This document shows, piece after piece, positions 1 through 6,289 of a stretch of DNA of 7,051 nucleotides. The translations under genes were made by a program, and so were the position numbers. This DNA is from an uncultured Anaerolineaceae bacterium (GTDB lineage Bacteria; Chloroflexota; Anaerolineae; Anaerolineales; Anaerolineaceae). The stretch lies in assembly GCA_937890875.1 (NCBI GenBank), contig CALAEB010000396.1:1-7051 (forward strand), in the 5' to 3' direction. Numbering within the stretch: position 1 is the stretch's first letter; each line of letters starts with the position of its first letter. Under the pieces are notes generated by a model that had not been told where the DNA came from, searched no databases, and was given only the letters and a program-made list of their open reading frames with translations.

Positions 1-123
1 CTCCGGCAAATTTCCACTGCCCGACCCGTTTTGAGAATACGCCGGGCCGAAATGATGGAATGCGAGGATGGCAAAAACGATGAGCAGAAACGGCAAAATG
101 AACTGAATTCTTCTTTGTCTCAT
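1..123 (-). CDS. Partial CDS: N-terminus of an exported or membrane-anchored protein
   Basis: Reading the minus strand from the ATG at 123 gives 41 open codons that run off the left edge. The start is basic (MRQRRIQ), followed by a strongly hydrophobic stretch of about 15 residues (FILPFLLIVFAILAF, residues 8-22). A small, polar segment follows (HHFGPAYSQNGSGSG), typical of a Sec signal peptide or an N-terminal anchor followed by a flexible exported region. Cleavage near AYS-Q is possible. The start is well supported: AAAGGGG lies six bases upstream and a TATAAT box sits about 30 bases upstream. The gene is divergent from the PAP2 gene. Too little of the mature protein is present to name a family. 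It could also be a single-pass membrane protein rather than a secreted one. Confidence 0.7.
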   Translation of the reverse strand, partial: MRQRRIQFILPFLLIVFAILAFHHFGPAYSQNGSGSGNLPE

Positions 124-129
124 GAAAAT

Positions 130-136
130 CCCCTTT
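130..136 (-). promoter_or_regulatory. Ribosome binding site of the left-edge gene
   Basis: The minus strand reads AAAGGGG, six bases before the ATG at 121-123. This spacing is close to optimal and fixes the start of the partial exported protein. Confidence 0.65.
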
Positions 137-153
137 GCAGCGTGATGTTATCC

Positions 154-159
154 ATTATA
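154..159 (-). promoter_or_regulatory. -10 box (TATAAT) of the left-edge gene
   Basis: The minus strand reads a perfect TATAAT here. The only -35-like sequence is weak: CGGACA at 179-184, with a 19-base spacer. The predicted transcript start near 146 would give a leader of about 22 bases before the ATG at 123. Position and fit to the downstream RBS support it. The poor -35 is the main doubt. Confidence 0.5.
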
Positions 160-274
160 AAGGGTCTGTTTCCTTTTTTGTCCGAAAGGAATCCGCAAAT
201 TCGGCTGGGGCGTCAAAAAGGTAATATCTTCCCCAAGGAGTTATTGATTGTTTTATTTTTCAACGATTTGACTT

Positions 275-303
275 TTGACACGATAGATAATCATATTTTG
301 AAT
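275..303 (+). promoter_or_regulatory. Candidate promoter of the PAP2-GNAT unit
   Basis: A perfect TTGACA (275-280) is followed by a 17-base spacer and TTGAAT (298-303), which matches the -10 consensus at four of six positions but lacks the important second-position A. The region is AT-rich. Transcription would start near 310, leaving a leader of about 67 bases before the ATG at 377. A second -35-like TTGACT lies at 268-273 without a better -10. This is a suggestion only. Confidence 0.3.
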
Positions 304-365
304 TCCTGTTTTTTGAATTGCCGGATTGATTTCCTGTTCATGGCTGAATATAATGAAACAAAAAC

Positions 366-369
366 GGAG
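366..369 (+). promoter_or_regulatory. Ribosome binding site that decides the PAP2 start
   Basis: GGAG lies seven bases before the ATG at 377. The upstream in-frame candidates (TTG at 326, ATG at 353) have no comparable site, so this motif selects 377 as the start. Confidence 0.65.
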
Positions 370-376
370 AACTTAT

Positions 377-1303
377 ATGCCCGCAGATTTGCTGGTTTTA
401 TCGAATCTTGAACAAATCCGGACGCCATTTTTCACAGAATTCTTTCTGACGCTGACCAAACTGGGAGAAGAGACAGTGCTGCTTCCGGTTCTTTGTCTGC
501 TGTACTGGTGTCTGGATAAGCGGTTGGCTTTATTTGTGTCGTTAAATTTTTTCAGCGGTGCACTGATCAACCAAATTCTGAAAATCACTTTCTGCATCAG
601 CCGGCCCTGGGTGCGCGAGCCGGGCCTGAACCCGGTGCCGGAAGCGATTGAAGAGGCTTCCGGCTTTTCTTTCCCCAGCGGGCATACAGCGAACGCGGTT
701 TCGGTTTTTGGTTCGCTGCTGGTGTGGTTTCGGAAACGAAAGTGGATCGCGCTGCCCATGATCGTTCTGACGCTGCTGATCGGTTTTTCCCGCATGTATT
801 TAGGCGTGCATACCTTGCAGGATGTGGCGGTTTCGCTGGCGGTCGGTTTCCTCTGGTTACTGGTGAGCGTCCGTTTATTTTCCTATATTGAGAAAAATCC
901 TGAAAAAGATCTCCATTTTTTGCTGTTCGTTCTGCTGGTTGTCCTGCTTTCCGGCGCATATCTGTTTCTGAAATCTTATCCGGAAGGGACCGATGCTGCG
1001 TTGAAGGCGGACGGGATGAAAACATTAGGCGCGATTACGGGGGCTGCGCTTGGGGTTTTCTGGGACCGGCGGAAAATCCGTTTTGATGTGAAGGCGGGGA
1101 TCGGGGCAAATTTGTTGAAATTGATTGCCGGATTGGCTGTGGTTTTGGTTCTCAAATCAATTTTAAAACCGTGGCTTAATGCCATATTCGGGGAGCTTTT
1201 CGGCAGCTATCTGCGCTATATGCTGCTCCTGCTCTGGATTTTCGGATTTTATCCCTTCCTTTTTGCAAAAGTATTGAAAACCGATCGCCGCAGCGATGCA
1301 TAA
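377..1303 (+). CDS. PAP2-family membrane phosphatase
   Basis: This 308-residue polytopic protein carries the complete three-part acid phosphatase signature of the PAP2 superfamily. The first part is K69-x6-R76-P77 (KITFCISRP), the second is PSGH at 100-103, and the third is SR-x5-H-x3-D at 138-149 (SRMYLGVHTLQD). In this family the second-motif His acts as general acid and the third-motif His forms the phospho-enzyme. Typical substrates are undecaprenyl pyrophosphate, phosphatidic acid or phosphatidylglycerophosphate, cleaved at the outer membrane face. Hydrophobic segments flank the motifs (around 33-62, 105-118, 125-137, 150-167), and more follow at 179-198, 244-262 and 280-298. The C-terminal part after about 170 is longer than in a minimal BacA-replacing PAP2 enzyme. 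The start at 377 is chosen for its GGAG site; a longer form from ATG 353 or TTG 326 is less likely. The gene is first in a two-gene unit with the GNAT gene. The exact lipid substrate cannot be told from sequence. Confidence 0.92.
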   Translation: MPADLLVLSNLEQIRTPFFTEFFLTLTKLGEETVLLPVLCLLYWCLDKRLALFVSLNFFSGALINQILKITFCISRPWVREPGLNPVPEAIEEASGFSFPSGHTANAVSVFGSLLVWFRKRKWIALPMIVLTLLIGFSRMYLGVHTLQDVAVSLAVGFLWLLVSVRLFSYIEKNPEKDLHFLLFVLLVVLLSGAYLFLKSYPEGTDAALKADGMKTLGAITGAALGVFWDRRKIRFDVKAGIGANLLKLIAGLAVVLVLKSILKPWLNAIFGELFGSYLRYMLLLLWIFGFYPFLFAKVLKTDRRSDA

Positions 1304-2252
1304 CGAGCTCCCATACCGTATCCGGGAGATCAATGTTCGGAAAGACATTGGGCAGATACCGGATTTAATCGAATTGTGTTTTCATCCCTATCTTGATCCG
1401 GATGGTGCGGCGTTTATTGACCGGATGCGGTCCGTCGCTGAGGACTGGAAGCGTCTTTCTTTCCTTTCGGTGTTCACGCAGGTTGATTTCTCGATTCTGG
1501 GCTATGTTTGTGAAAACCGGGAGGGCGAAATCATCGGAAACGTCAATTTATTCCCGGTGAACGTGAAAAACCGGTTCGCTTTCCTGATCGCCAATGTCTG
1601 CGTTCATCCACAGTATCGCGCGCGCGGAATCGGCGCTTCCATGATGCGGGAGGCCTTGCATTATGCGGAACGGCAGCACGCTTCCGAGGTATATTTGCAG
1701 GTCCGCGAAGAGACGCCTGAAGTACTGCGGATGTACATGAGACTGGGCTTTTCAGAGGATTCACGACGGACAGGCTGGCTGCGCCCGCGAAAATTGGTCC
1801 GGGATTGTGTTGACCCGTCCATCCGGCGGGAAAAATTGAACTGGCAGGAACGGCACCTGCTCACCGGAGCTTTTAAAAAATGGTATCCGGATGACGTGAT
1901 CTGGAACCTGAATTATGATTCAAAACTGTTCCGCTACGGGTGGTTTTTCAGCGCCTGGCGGTTTTTGGCGCGGAGCGATACCGAAGCTTTTCGGATGACG
2001 GACCCGGAAGGGCAAACTATTTGCTGGGTGGGATGGCAGCCGACCAACAACTTCAGCAATAATTTGTGGGTCGTTCCGGTGGAAAACTGTACGGAAGCGC
2101 AGATGAGGCAGATTCTCTCGGTTGTCGGCACGCGTTATGCCCGGTTCAAACCGCTGATGGTCAGTTTCCCCAAAGGCGTTTATGCGGACGCCTTCCTGGA
2201 ATCGGGCTTTTTTGTGCATAACCGTCTGATCTGGATGCATAAGCCGTTGTGA
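1296..2252 (+). CDS. GNAT-family N-acetyltransferase, two-part protein
   Basis: The 318-residue product has a GNAT fold in its N-terminal half (about 8-165). The acetyl-CoA pyrophosphate-binding motif A is visible at 101-114 (VCVHPQYRARGIGA, i.e. the R/Q-x-x-G-x-G pattern), preceded by the beta strand 95-103. A motif-B-like YMRLGF follows at 147-152. The C-terminal half (about 185-318) has no second clear motif A, but it ends in GFFVHNRLIWMHKPL, which resembles the closing strands of a GNAT domain. It may therefore be a degenerate second GNAT domain or a family-specific substrate domain. The ATG overlaps the PAP2 stop by eight bases and has no strong RBS of its own, so it is probably translated by coupling from the upstream gene. 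The acceptor substrate (small molecule, protein N-terminus or other amine) cannot be assigned. No membrane segment is seen, so it is presumably cytoplasmic. Confidence 0.85.
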   Translation: MHNELPYRIREINVRKDIGQIPDLIELCFHPYLDPDGAAFIDRMRSVAEDWKRLSFLSVFTQVDFSILGYVCENREGEIIGNVNLFPVNVKNRFAFLIANVCVHPQYRARGIGASMMREALHYAERQHASEVYLQVREETPEVLRMYMRLGFSEDSRRTGWLRPRKLVRDCVDPSIRREKLNWQERHLLTGAFKKWYPDDVIWNLNYDSKLFRYGWFFSAWRFLARSDTEAFRMTDPEGQTICWVGWQPTNNFSNNLWVVPVENCTEAQMRQILSVVGTRYARFKPLMVSFPKGVYADAFLESGFFVHNRLIWMHKPL

Positions 2253-2361
2253 TGGGATACCCGAGGGATGGCTAAAATGCGAATCGAAAAAAGTTGGACA
2301 GGTCTGTGCAGTAATTTACTGTTTTGCGTGAACGGATCCGGAATTTTAAGCCGCTGGCGGT

Positions 2362-2401
2362 AACAGACATATCCCGGATTTTATTCCGGGATATGTCTGT
2401 T
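2362..2401 (+). terminator. Rho-independent terminator after the PAP2-GNAT unit
   Basis: A perfect 17-bp inverted repeat (arms 2362-2378 and 2385-2401) has a 6-base loop (TTTTAT). On the plus strand it is followed by a short T/A-rich tail (TAATTA), so it best serves the GNAT transcript, whose stop lies about 110 bases upstream. It sits 26 bases beyond the stop of the convergent glycosyltransferase gene and could stop that transcript too. In that direction the tail is GC-rich, so it is a weaker intrinsic terminator there. Confidence 0.75.
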
Positions 2402-2426
2402 TAATTAGATGAATTTTGTTTCTTTA

Positions 2427-5400
2427 TTACGGCAGGATGAACTTATTCACTTTTGCCGCGGAAGTGTCGACCACCCAGACCGCTCCGTTGCCGTCCACCA
2501 TAATTCCGGTGGGCATGGAGACCGAATCAATGTTCCCGCCGCCCCCGTTCCAGGACCGGACCAGTTCCCCTGCCATTGTAAATTCCCAGATCAGGTAACT
2601 TTCAGGATCCGAGATCAGGACATTTCCTTCTTTTGTGAAGGCGACATACGGTTTGTTGTCCAAGGACTGTGAATACCAGGCCTGCACCTCGAACGTCTTC
2701 GTCACCCGGAAAGCGGAAGGATTGCTGCCGGAAATGTCAAAGATCTGCACCCGCTGGTTCCAGGTATCAGCGACTGCCAGCCATTTGTCCTCGAAGATGG
2801 CAATGCCGACCGGTTCGTCCAGTTCGCCTTCTCCCATGCCGGATGTGCCGAATTTGCCGATGAATTCTCCGCTGTCGGAATAAACCATGATGCGCTTATT
2901 TCCGGTATCGGAGACGAAGACCCTGCCGTTTCCATCCACTGCGACTGAGCGCGGGCCGTAAAAAGTTTTGGTCGGATCGCTTGGGTCATTCGCGTACCAT
3001 TCTGCCAGGAATTGCCCGTCAGCGTCAAATTTCAGCATACGGTGATTCCAGGTATCCGCGACATAGATGCTGTTGTCCGGCCCGGCCGCGATCCCCCAGG
3101 GCTGATTCAAACCGCCCCGTTCGGCGGCGTCCCACATTCCGAGGTATTCGCCTGCGGCGGAAAAATATTGGACGCGGTTATTGTCCGAATCGAGCACGTA
3201 CACCCGGCCGTTTTCTGCCACGGCGACGCCGCGCGGCGCCGTGAATTGCCCCGCTTCACTGCCCGGTCCGCCGATGGTGAGGACGGGGTTGATCTCGACA
3301 AATTTTTCGTCCACAAAGGCATCCTGACTGTCCGTCTGCTCTTGCGCCAGTGTGCTGAAATCGCCGAGCGACCACATCTTTTGCAGCAGATCTTTCTTCA
3401 TATATACAACCATCCGGGCGGAAGGCTCCCAGGTTTCCAGGGTAAGCGTTGTTTTGCCGGTCGCCATGGCGTATTTTGTATAATCCCGGTTCAGCCAGAT
3501 ATCGAAAAGCGCCGAACGCATGGCGGGATCGGACAGCGCGTCCAGAATGCGCCCGGGTGTCAGGTTCCAATAATCCTGATTCGGCCACCACAGCCGGACA
3601 TGTTCAAAACGATAATATCCGTTGCGCACGATCGGTTCCAGCCGGCCCTCTTTGGTTGTGTTGGCAATGATGATATCGTAATCCCGCAATTCCCGGGTCG
3701 GGTTTCCCTCTCCGAAATAATTCTTGGCGGGGTAATCCCGGAAATACCACCAATATGGATAGAGCGCATCATTGTCATAGGCAACTTTGATGGATTTTCC
3801 CTCCCCGGTCCGGGCAGCGATTTCTTCAATCTGGCGCAGCACGACTTTCGGTCCCGGTCCCGCATGCGCATAAACCAGGAATTCTTTTGCGGTATCGTAA
3901 TTGATGAATGCGGAGACGTAGGCTGTCCTTGCCTGCAATGTGCAGAGGACGGCAAGGATGAGGAGCGTCAGCGTTTTCAGGATCGCTTTTGCCTGCCATT
4001 TTTTCCAGACCCGGATCAGAACAAAAAACGAAACCAGGAAAACGGCGGCAGCCAAGATGAATTGATTGGTGGCTTTCATCTGTGCCAGCTCTTTGCCGGA
4101 AAACGGAAGGACCGGCCCGCTGAGCGTGTTCAAAAGGCCATTAAGCGCGAAGCCGCCGGTAATCAGCACGACGATCCCGATGAGCCCGTTTTTCGAAAGG
4201 AACTTATCCCAGGGGAAAACTTCCAACAAATACCCGATTCCCCAGGCGGCGGAAAGGCACAGCGGCAAAGTGATATGCACTGTCAGCCAGGGCATTTTTT
4301 CACCCGCGACGGAATAAGCCAGCAGCGCGCTGAGCGACCAGTACAGAAGCAGCAACAGGGTCGGGATTTTGCCGTCATCCCGGTAAACGAAGAGCGGCGT
4401 TGCCGGGATACTTTCCTGTGATTCCGGTTCTTCTTCTCGAAGATCAGCCGGAAGCTCTGTCCCGGTTATGTCTGCGGAACCTTCATGAAGAACTTTCGTG
4501 TCTTCCGCCGGCAATTCAGCTGACGAGCCGAACGTTTCCCCGAAATCGGACGGGTAATCAACCGGCAGACTTGCGATGAATGATGTTTCTTCACCTTCCG
4601 GCTGATCAACCCCATTTTTGTCTGACGCGTCTCCGGAAAGCCGGCTGCCCGGTTTTTGGAAGAATTTGCGGTGCCTGGCGGCGATAAACACAGCCAGAAT
4701 CGTTCCGGCGAGCGCTGCAAATTCATAGATCGGGATCAGAATCATCCCGTAATAGTAGAACGGCTGTCCCCCGCGCTGAACTTCGTGCTGGGAAAGCCAG
4801 TATCCCAGGCTGCCGATGATACCGGTGAAGAACCCCTGCCCGTTGGAAAACAAAGTTGTATAGAAGGTGATAAAGATCAGATAAAAAGCGGCCGCCGACT
4901 TGAGAAAGACATTCCGGTTCCACCAGATGCCGATCAGGAAAGAAACTGCCAGCAGAATTGCCAGCACAATGCCGGTACGGACCATTCCTGCAGCGGTGTA
5001 ATCCAGCGGATCCCAGCCGATCAACTGGATCGGAAAAGCGGCGAGGTGCGGCAGGACCAGCGCACCGACGAAAACGATCAGATTGAAGGACGGCAGTTGG
5101 CGCAGCGCGGCCCAGCCGGTTTTGCCGAAGAGGAAAATAACCGCCGCGACCGCAACCAGCACACGCGAGCCGGCGATGACCAGGCTCGCGACCCGCAAGG
5201 AGCTGTCCGCGGCTGCCAGCAGGTAAAATCCGGCGCCGGCGAGGAGAAGAAACACGGCAGATAAAAGAAGAACCAGCCCTTTCCGGCGGATTTCTGTCCG
5301 GTTTTGCAGCAGATTCCACAGGTCGGCCAGAAAAAGGAACCCGCAGAAAAGCAGCAGCTGCGCGGCATAAATATAGGACACTTCTTTGGTGACGAACAGC

Positions 5401-5954
5401 ATCACAATGGCGACCATCAGCAGGTAGAGCGAAAAATTATCCCTTTTCTCGAAATACCGCAACACAGCGTAAAACATTACCACCGCGATCAACTCGATAA
5501 ATCCCTCATTGCGGGTATAACGCCCATAAAACAAGAGGAAAGGGGAAATCAGAAACAGAAATCCGCCCACCAGCGCGCCGATCCGGCCCAAATACCGGCG
5601 GAAGGCGAAAAGGACGAAAATGACCGCCGCGACGCTGAACAGCGCAGCCGGGACTCTGGACGTGTAGTCGTTATCGCCGAACATGAAATAGCTGAGCGCG
5701 ACGATGTGAAACTGAAACGGTCCGTGTGTGACGGGGTCATGAGCGTATCCTGCCCCTTTGTACAGATTGTAGGAGGGGACGACATGATTGACCTCATCGT
5801 GAGACATCACCCGATCACCCAGGTTGGCGAAACGGCTGAGAACGGCAAGCAGGATGATAACGGTGATGATGAATTTCTCACGGGTGAATCCGGGGAAGCT
5901 CTTGACGAGCGGCCGGTCCAGCCAATCCGGCTGATGTTTGCTTTGTTCTGTCAT
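2427..5954 (-). CDS. Agl23-like (TIGR03663) GT-C glycosyltransferase fused to an NHL beta-propeller
   Basis: The product is an 1175-residue integral membrane protein. A short cytoplasmic start (1-27) precedes the first helix (28-44). The first outer loop carries HDE at 52-54 and HGPF at 77-80, the pattern of the PMT/ArnT-like GT-C fold, where the acidic pair is used for catalysis with a polyprenyl-phosphate sugar donor. About a dozen helices follow to residue 425. Next come a hydrophilic acidic loop (about 426-526), the family-typical GEKMPWL at 551-557, and more helices (about 530-550, 560-577, 589-609, 631-650, 659-678). A soluble region (about 680-885) follows. Six NHL blades occupy 888-1175, marked by repeats such as ADTWNHRMLKF and SDTGNKRIMVY. 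The archaeal and bacterial family is usually described as flippase-associated or as a glycosyltransferase. The propeller is probably outside the cell and may bind sugar or protein. The ATG is preceded by AAGGG about 12 bases upstream, a rather long spacing. The acceptor and donor are unknown. Confidence 0.85.
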   Translation of the reverse strand: MTEQSKHQPDWLDRPLVKSFPGFTREKFIITVIILLAVLSRFANLGDRVMSHDEVNHVVPSYNLYKGAGYAHDPVTHGPFQFHIVALSYFMFGDNDYTSRVPAALFSVAAVIFVLFAFRRYLGRIGALVGGFLFLISPFLLFYGRYTRNEGFIELIAVVMFYAVLRYFEKRDNFSLYLLMVAIVMLFVTKEVSYIYAAQLLLFCGFLFLADLWNLLQNRTEIRRKGLVLLLSAVFLLLAGAGFYLLAAADSSLRVASLVIAGSRVLVAVAAVIFLFGKTGWAALRQLPSFNLIVFVGALVLPHLAAFPIQLIGWDPLDYTAAGMVRTGIVLAILLAVSFLIGIWWNRNVFLKSAAAFYLIFITFYTTLFSNGQGFFTGIIGSLGYWLSQHEVQRGGQPFYYYGMILIPIYEFAALAGTILAVFIAARHRKFFQKPGSRLSGDASDKNGVDQPEGEETSFIASLPVDYPSDFGETFGSSAELPAEDTKVLHEGSADITGTELPADLREEEPESQESIPATPLFVYRDDGKIPTLLLLLYWSLSALLAYSVAGEKMPWLTVHITLPLCLSAAWGIGYLLEVFPWDKFLSKNGLIGIVVLITGGFALNGLLNTLSGPVLPFSGKELAQMKATNQFILAAAVFLVSFFVLIRVWKKWQAKAILKTLTLLILAVLCTLQARTAYVSAFINYDTAKEFLVYAHAGPGPKVVLRQIEEIAARTGEGKSIKVAYDNDALYPYWWYFRDYPAKNYFGEGNPTRELRDYDIIIANTTKEGRLEPIVRNGYYRFEHVRLWWPNQDYWNLTPGRILDALSDPAMRSALFDIWLNRDYTKYAMATGKTTLTLETWEPSARMVVYMKKDLLQKMWSLGDFSTLAQEQTDSQDAFVDEKFVEINPVLTIGGPGSEAGQFTAPRGVAVAENGRVYVLDSDNNRVQYFSAAGEYLGMWDAAERGGLNQPWGIAAGPDNSIYVADTWNHRMLKFDADGQFLAEWYANDPSDPTKTFYGPRSVAVDGNGRVFVSDTGNKRIMVYSDSGEFIGKFGTSGMGEGELDEPVGIAIFEDKWLAVADTWNQRVQIFDISGSNPSAFRVTKTFEVQAWYSQSLDNKPYVAFTKEGNVLISDPESYLIWEFTMAGELVRSWNGGGGNIDSVSMPTGIMVDGNGAVWVVDTSAAKVNKFILP
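2430..3293 (-). repeat. Six NHL repeats encoding a C-terminal beta-propeller
   Basis: Residues 888-1175 of the glycosyltransferase fusion hold six repeats of about 45 residues. Each ends in a D-x-x-N-x-R/K-like strand: LDSDNNRVQYF (921), ADTWNHRMLKF (966), SDTGNKRIMVY (1015), ADTWNQRVQIF (1062), SDPESYLIWEF (1115) and VDTSAAKVNKF (1162). Blades 1-4 fit the NHL consensus well and blades 5-6 are diverged. Six blades are enough to close a propeller of the usual NHL size. Conserved codons for the ADTWN motif make a short imperfect DNA repeat near 2762-2775 and 3046-3060. Confidence 0.85.
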
Positions 5955-6289
5955 AGATTTTGATTACCCTTTGTTTTGAGTTTGAAAACCGACTGCGTAT
6001 GTGCAATCCGGTTCGCAAGCTTGTTGCCGGACGGGAATTCGGAAGATGAAAAAGTTGTTCCATGATTCTCCCGTTTGCGGGAGAATCATGGACAATTCGC
6101 TTTATTTTGAAAAGAGTTCGCCAATTCCGAACTCCCGATTACAGGCGTTCTCTATTGATTTTACCTTTTTTCAGGCTTTCATATCGTTTGACATCCGACT
6201 ATCCGTAATTCGAATTTTGAAGGCAGATTTTTTGTGCGGAAAGAGTTTCATATTGCGAATTCCTGCCTGACTCAATTTCAAATTGCAGA
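5955..6289. other. 335-base intergenic region between two minus-strand genes
   Basis: This stretch separates the serine hydrolase stop from the glycosyltransferase start. It holds one strong hairpin (6059-6092). The rest is AT-rich with no convincing gene in any frame; an 89-codon open frame at 6001-6270 has no RBS and no recognisable motif. The promoter of the large gene presumably lies between the hairpin and 5955, but I find no clear -35/-10 pair there. AAGGG at about 5967-5972 is the candidate RBS for the large gene. Confidence 0.6.
6059..6092 (-). terminator. 15-bp perfect hairpin, probable terminator of the serine hydrolase gene
   Basis: Arms 6059-6073 and 6078-6092 pair perfectly around a TTTG loop. 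On the minus strand the stem is followed by ACAACTTTTTC, so a five-T run begins a few bases after the stem. This fits an intrinsic terminator of the serine hydrolase transcript, about 200 bases after its stop. The distance from that stop and the gap before the T run leave room for another role, such as an attenuator in a leader of the glycosyltransferase gene, whose ATG lies 104 bases further on. Confidence 0.55.

Noticed and set aside
31..411. 126-codon plus-strand open frame
   Set aside because: It is antisense to the signal-peptide gene start, crosses the divergent promoter region and overlaps the PAP2 start. It has no domain or convincing RBS.
2302..2325. Small inverted repeat CAGTA/TACTG followed by TTTT after the GNAT gene
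   Set aside because: The stem is only five or six base pairs with a very short loop; the 17-bp hairpin downstream is a far better terminator.
3012..4421. 469-codon plus-strand open frame antisense to the large gene
   Set aside because: It lies wholly opposite the glycosyltransferase-NHL coding sequence, which has clear family motifs. Its translation is Cys/Pro/Arg-rich with no recognisable domain and no RBS. It is a frame opened by codon bias on the opposite strand.
4656..5264. 202-codon plus-strand open frame
   Set aside because: It is also antisense to membrane-helix codons of the large gene, is highly charged with no motif, and has no start signals.
5304..5963. 219-codon plus-strand open frame
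   Set aside because: It is the reverse of the N-terminal membrane part of the large gene; the Gln/Glu/Asp/Arg-rich translation is typical of antisense to hydrophobic codons.
6001..6270. 89-codon plus-strand open frame in the intergenic region
   Set aside because: It reads through the 15-bp hairpin, lacks an RBS, and its translation shows no family motif.
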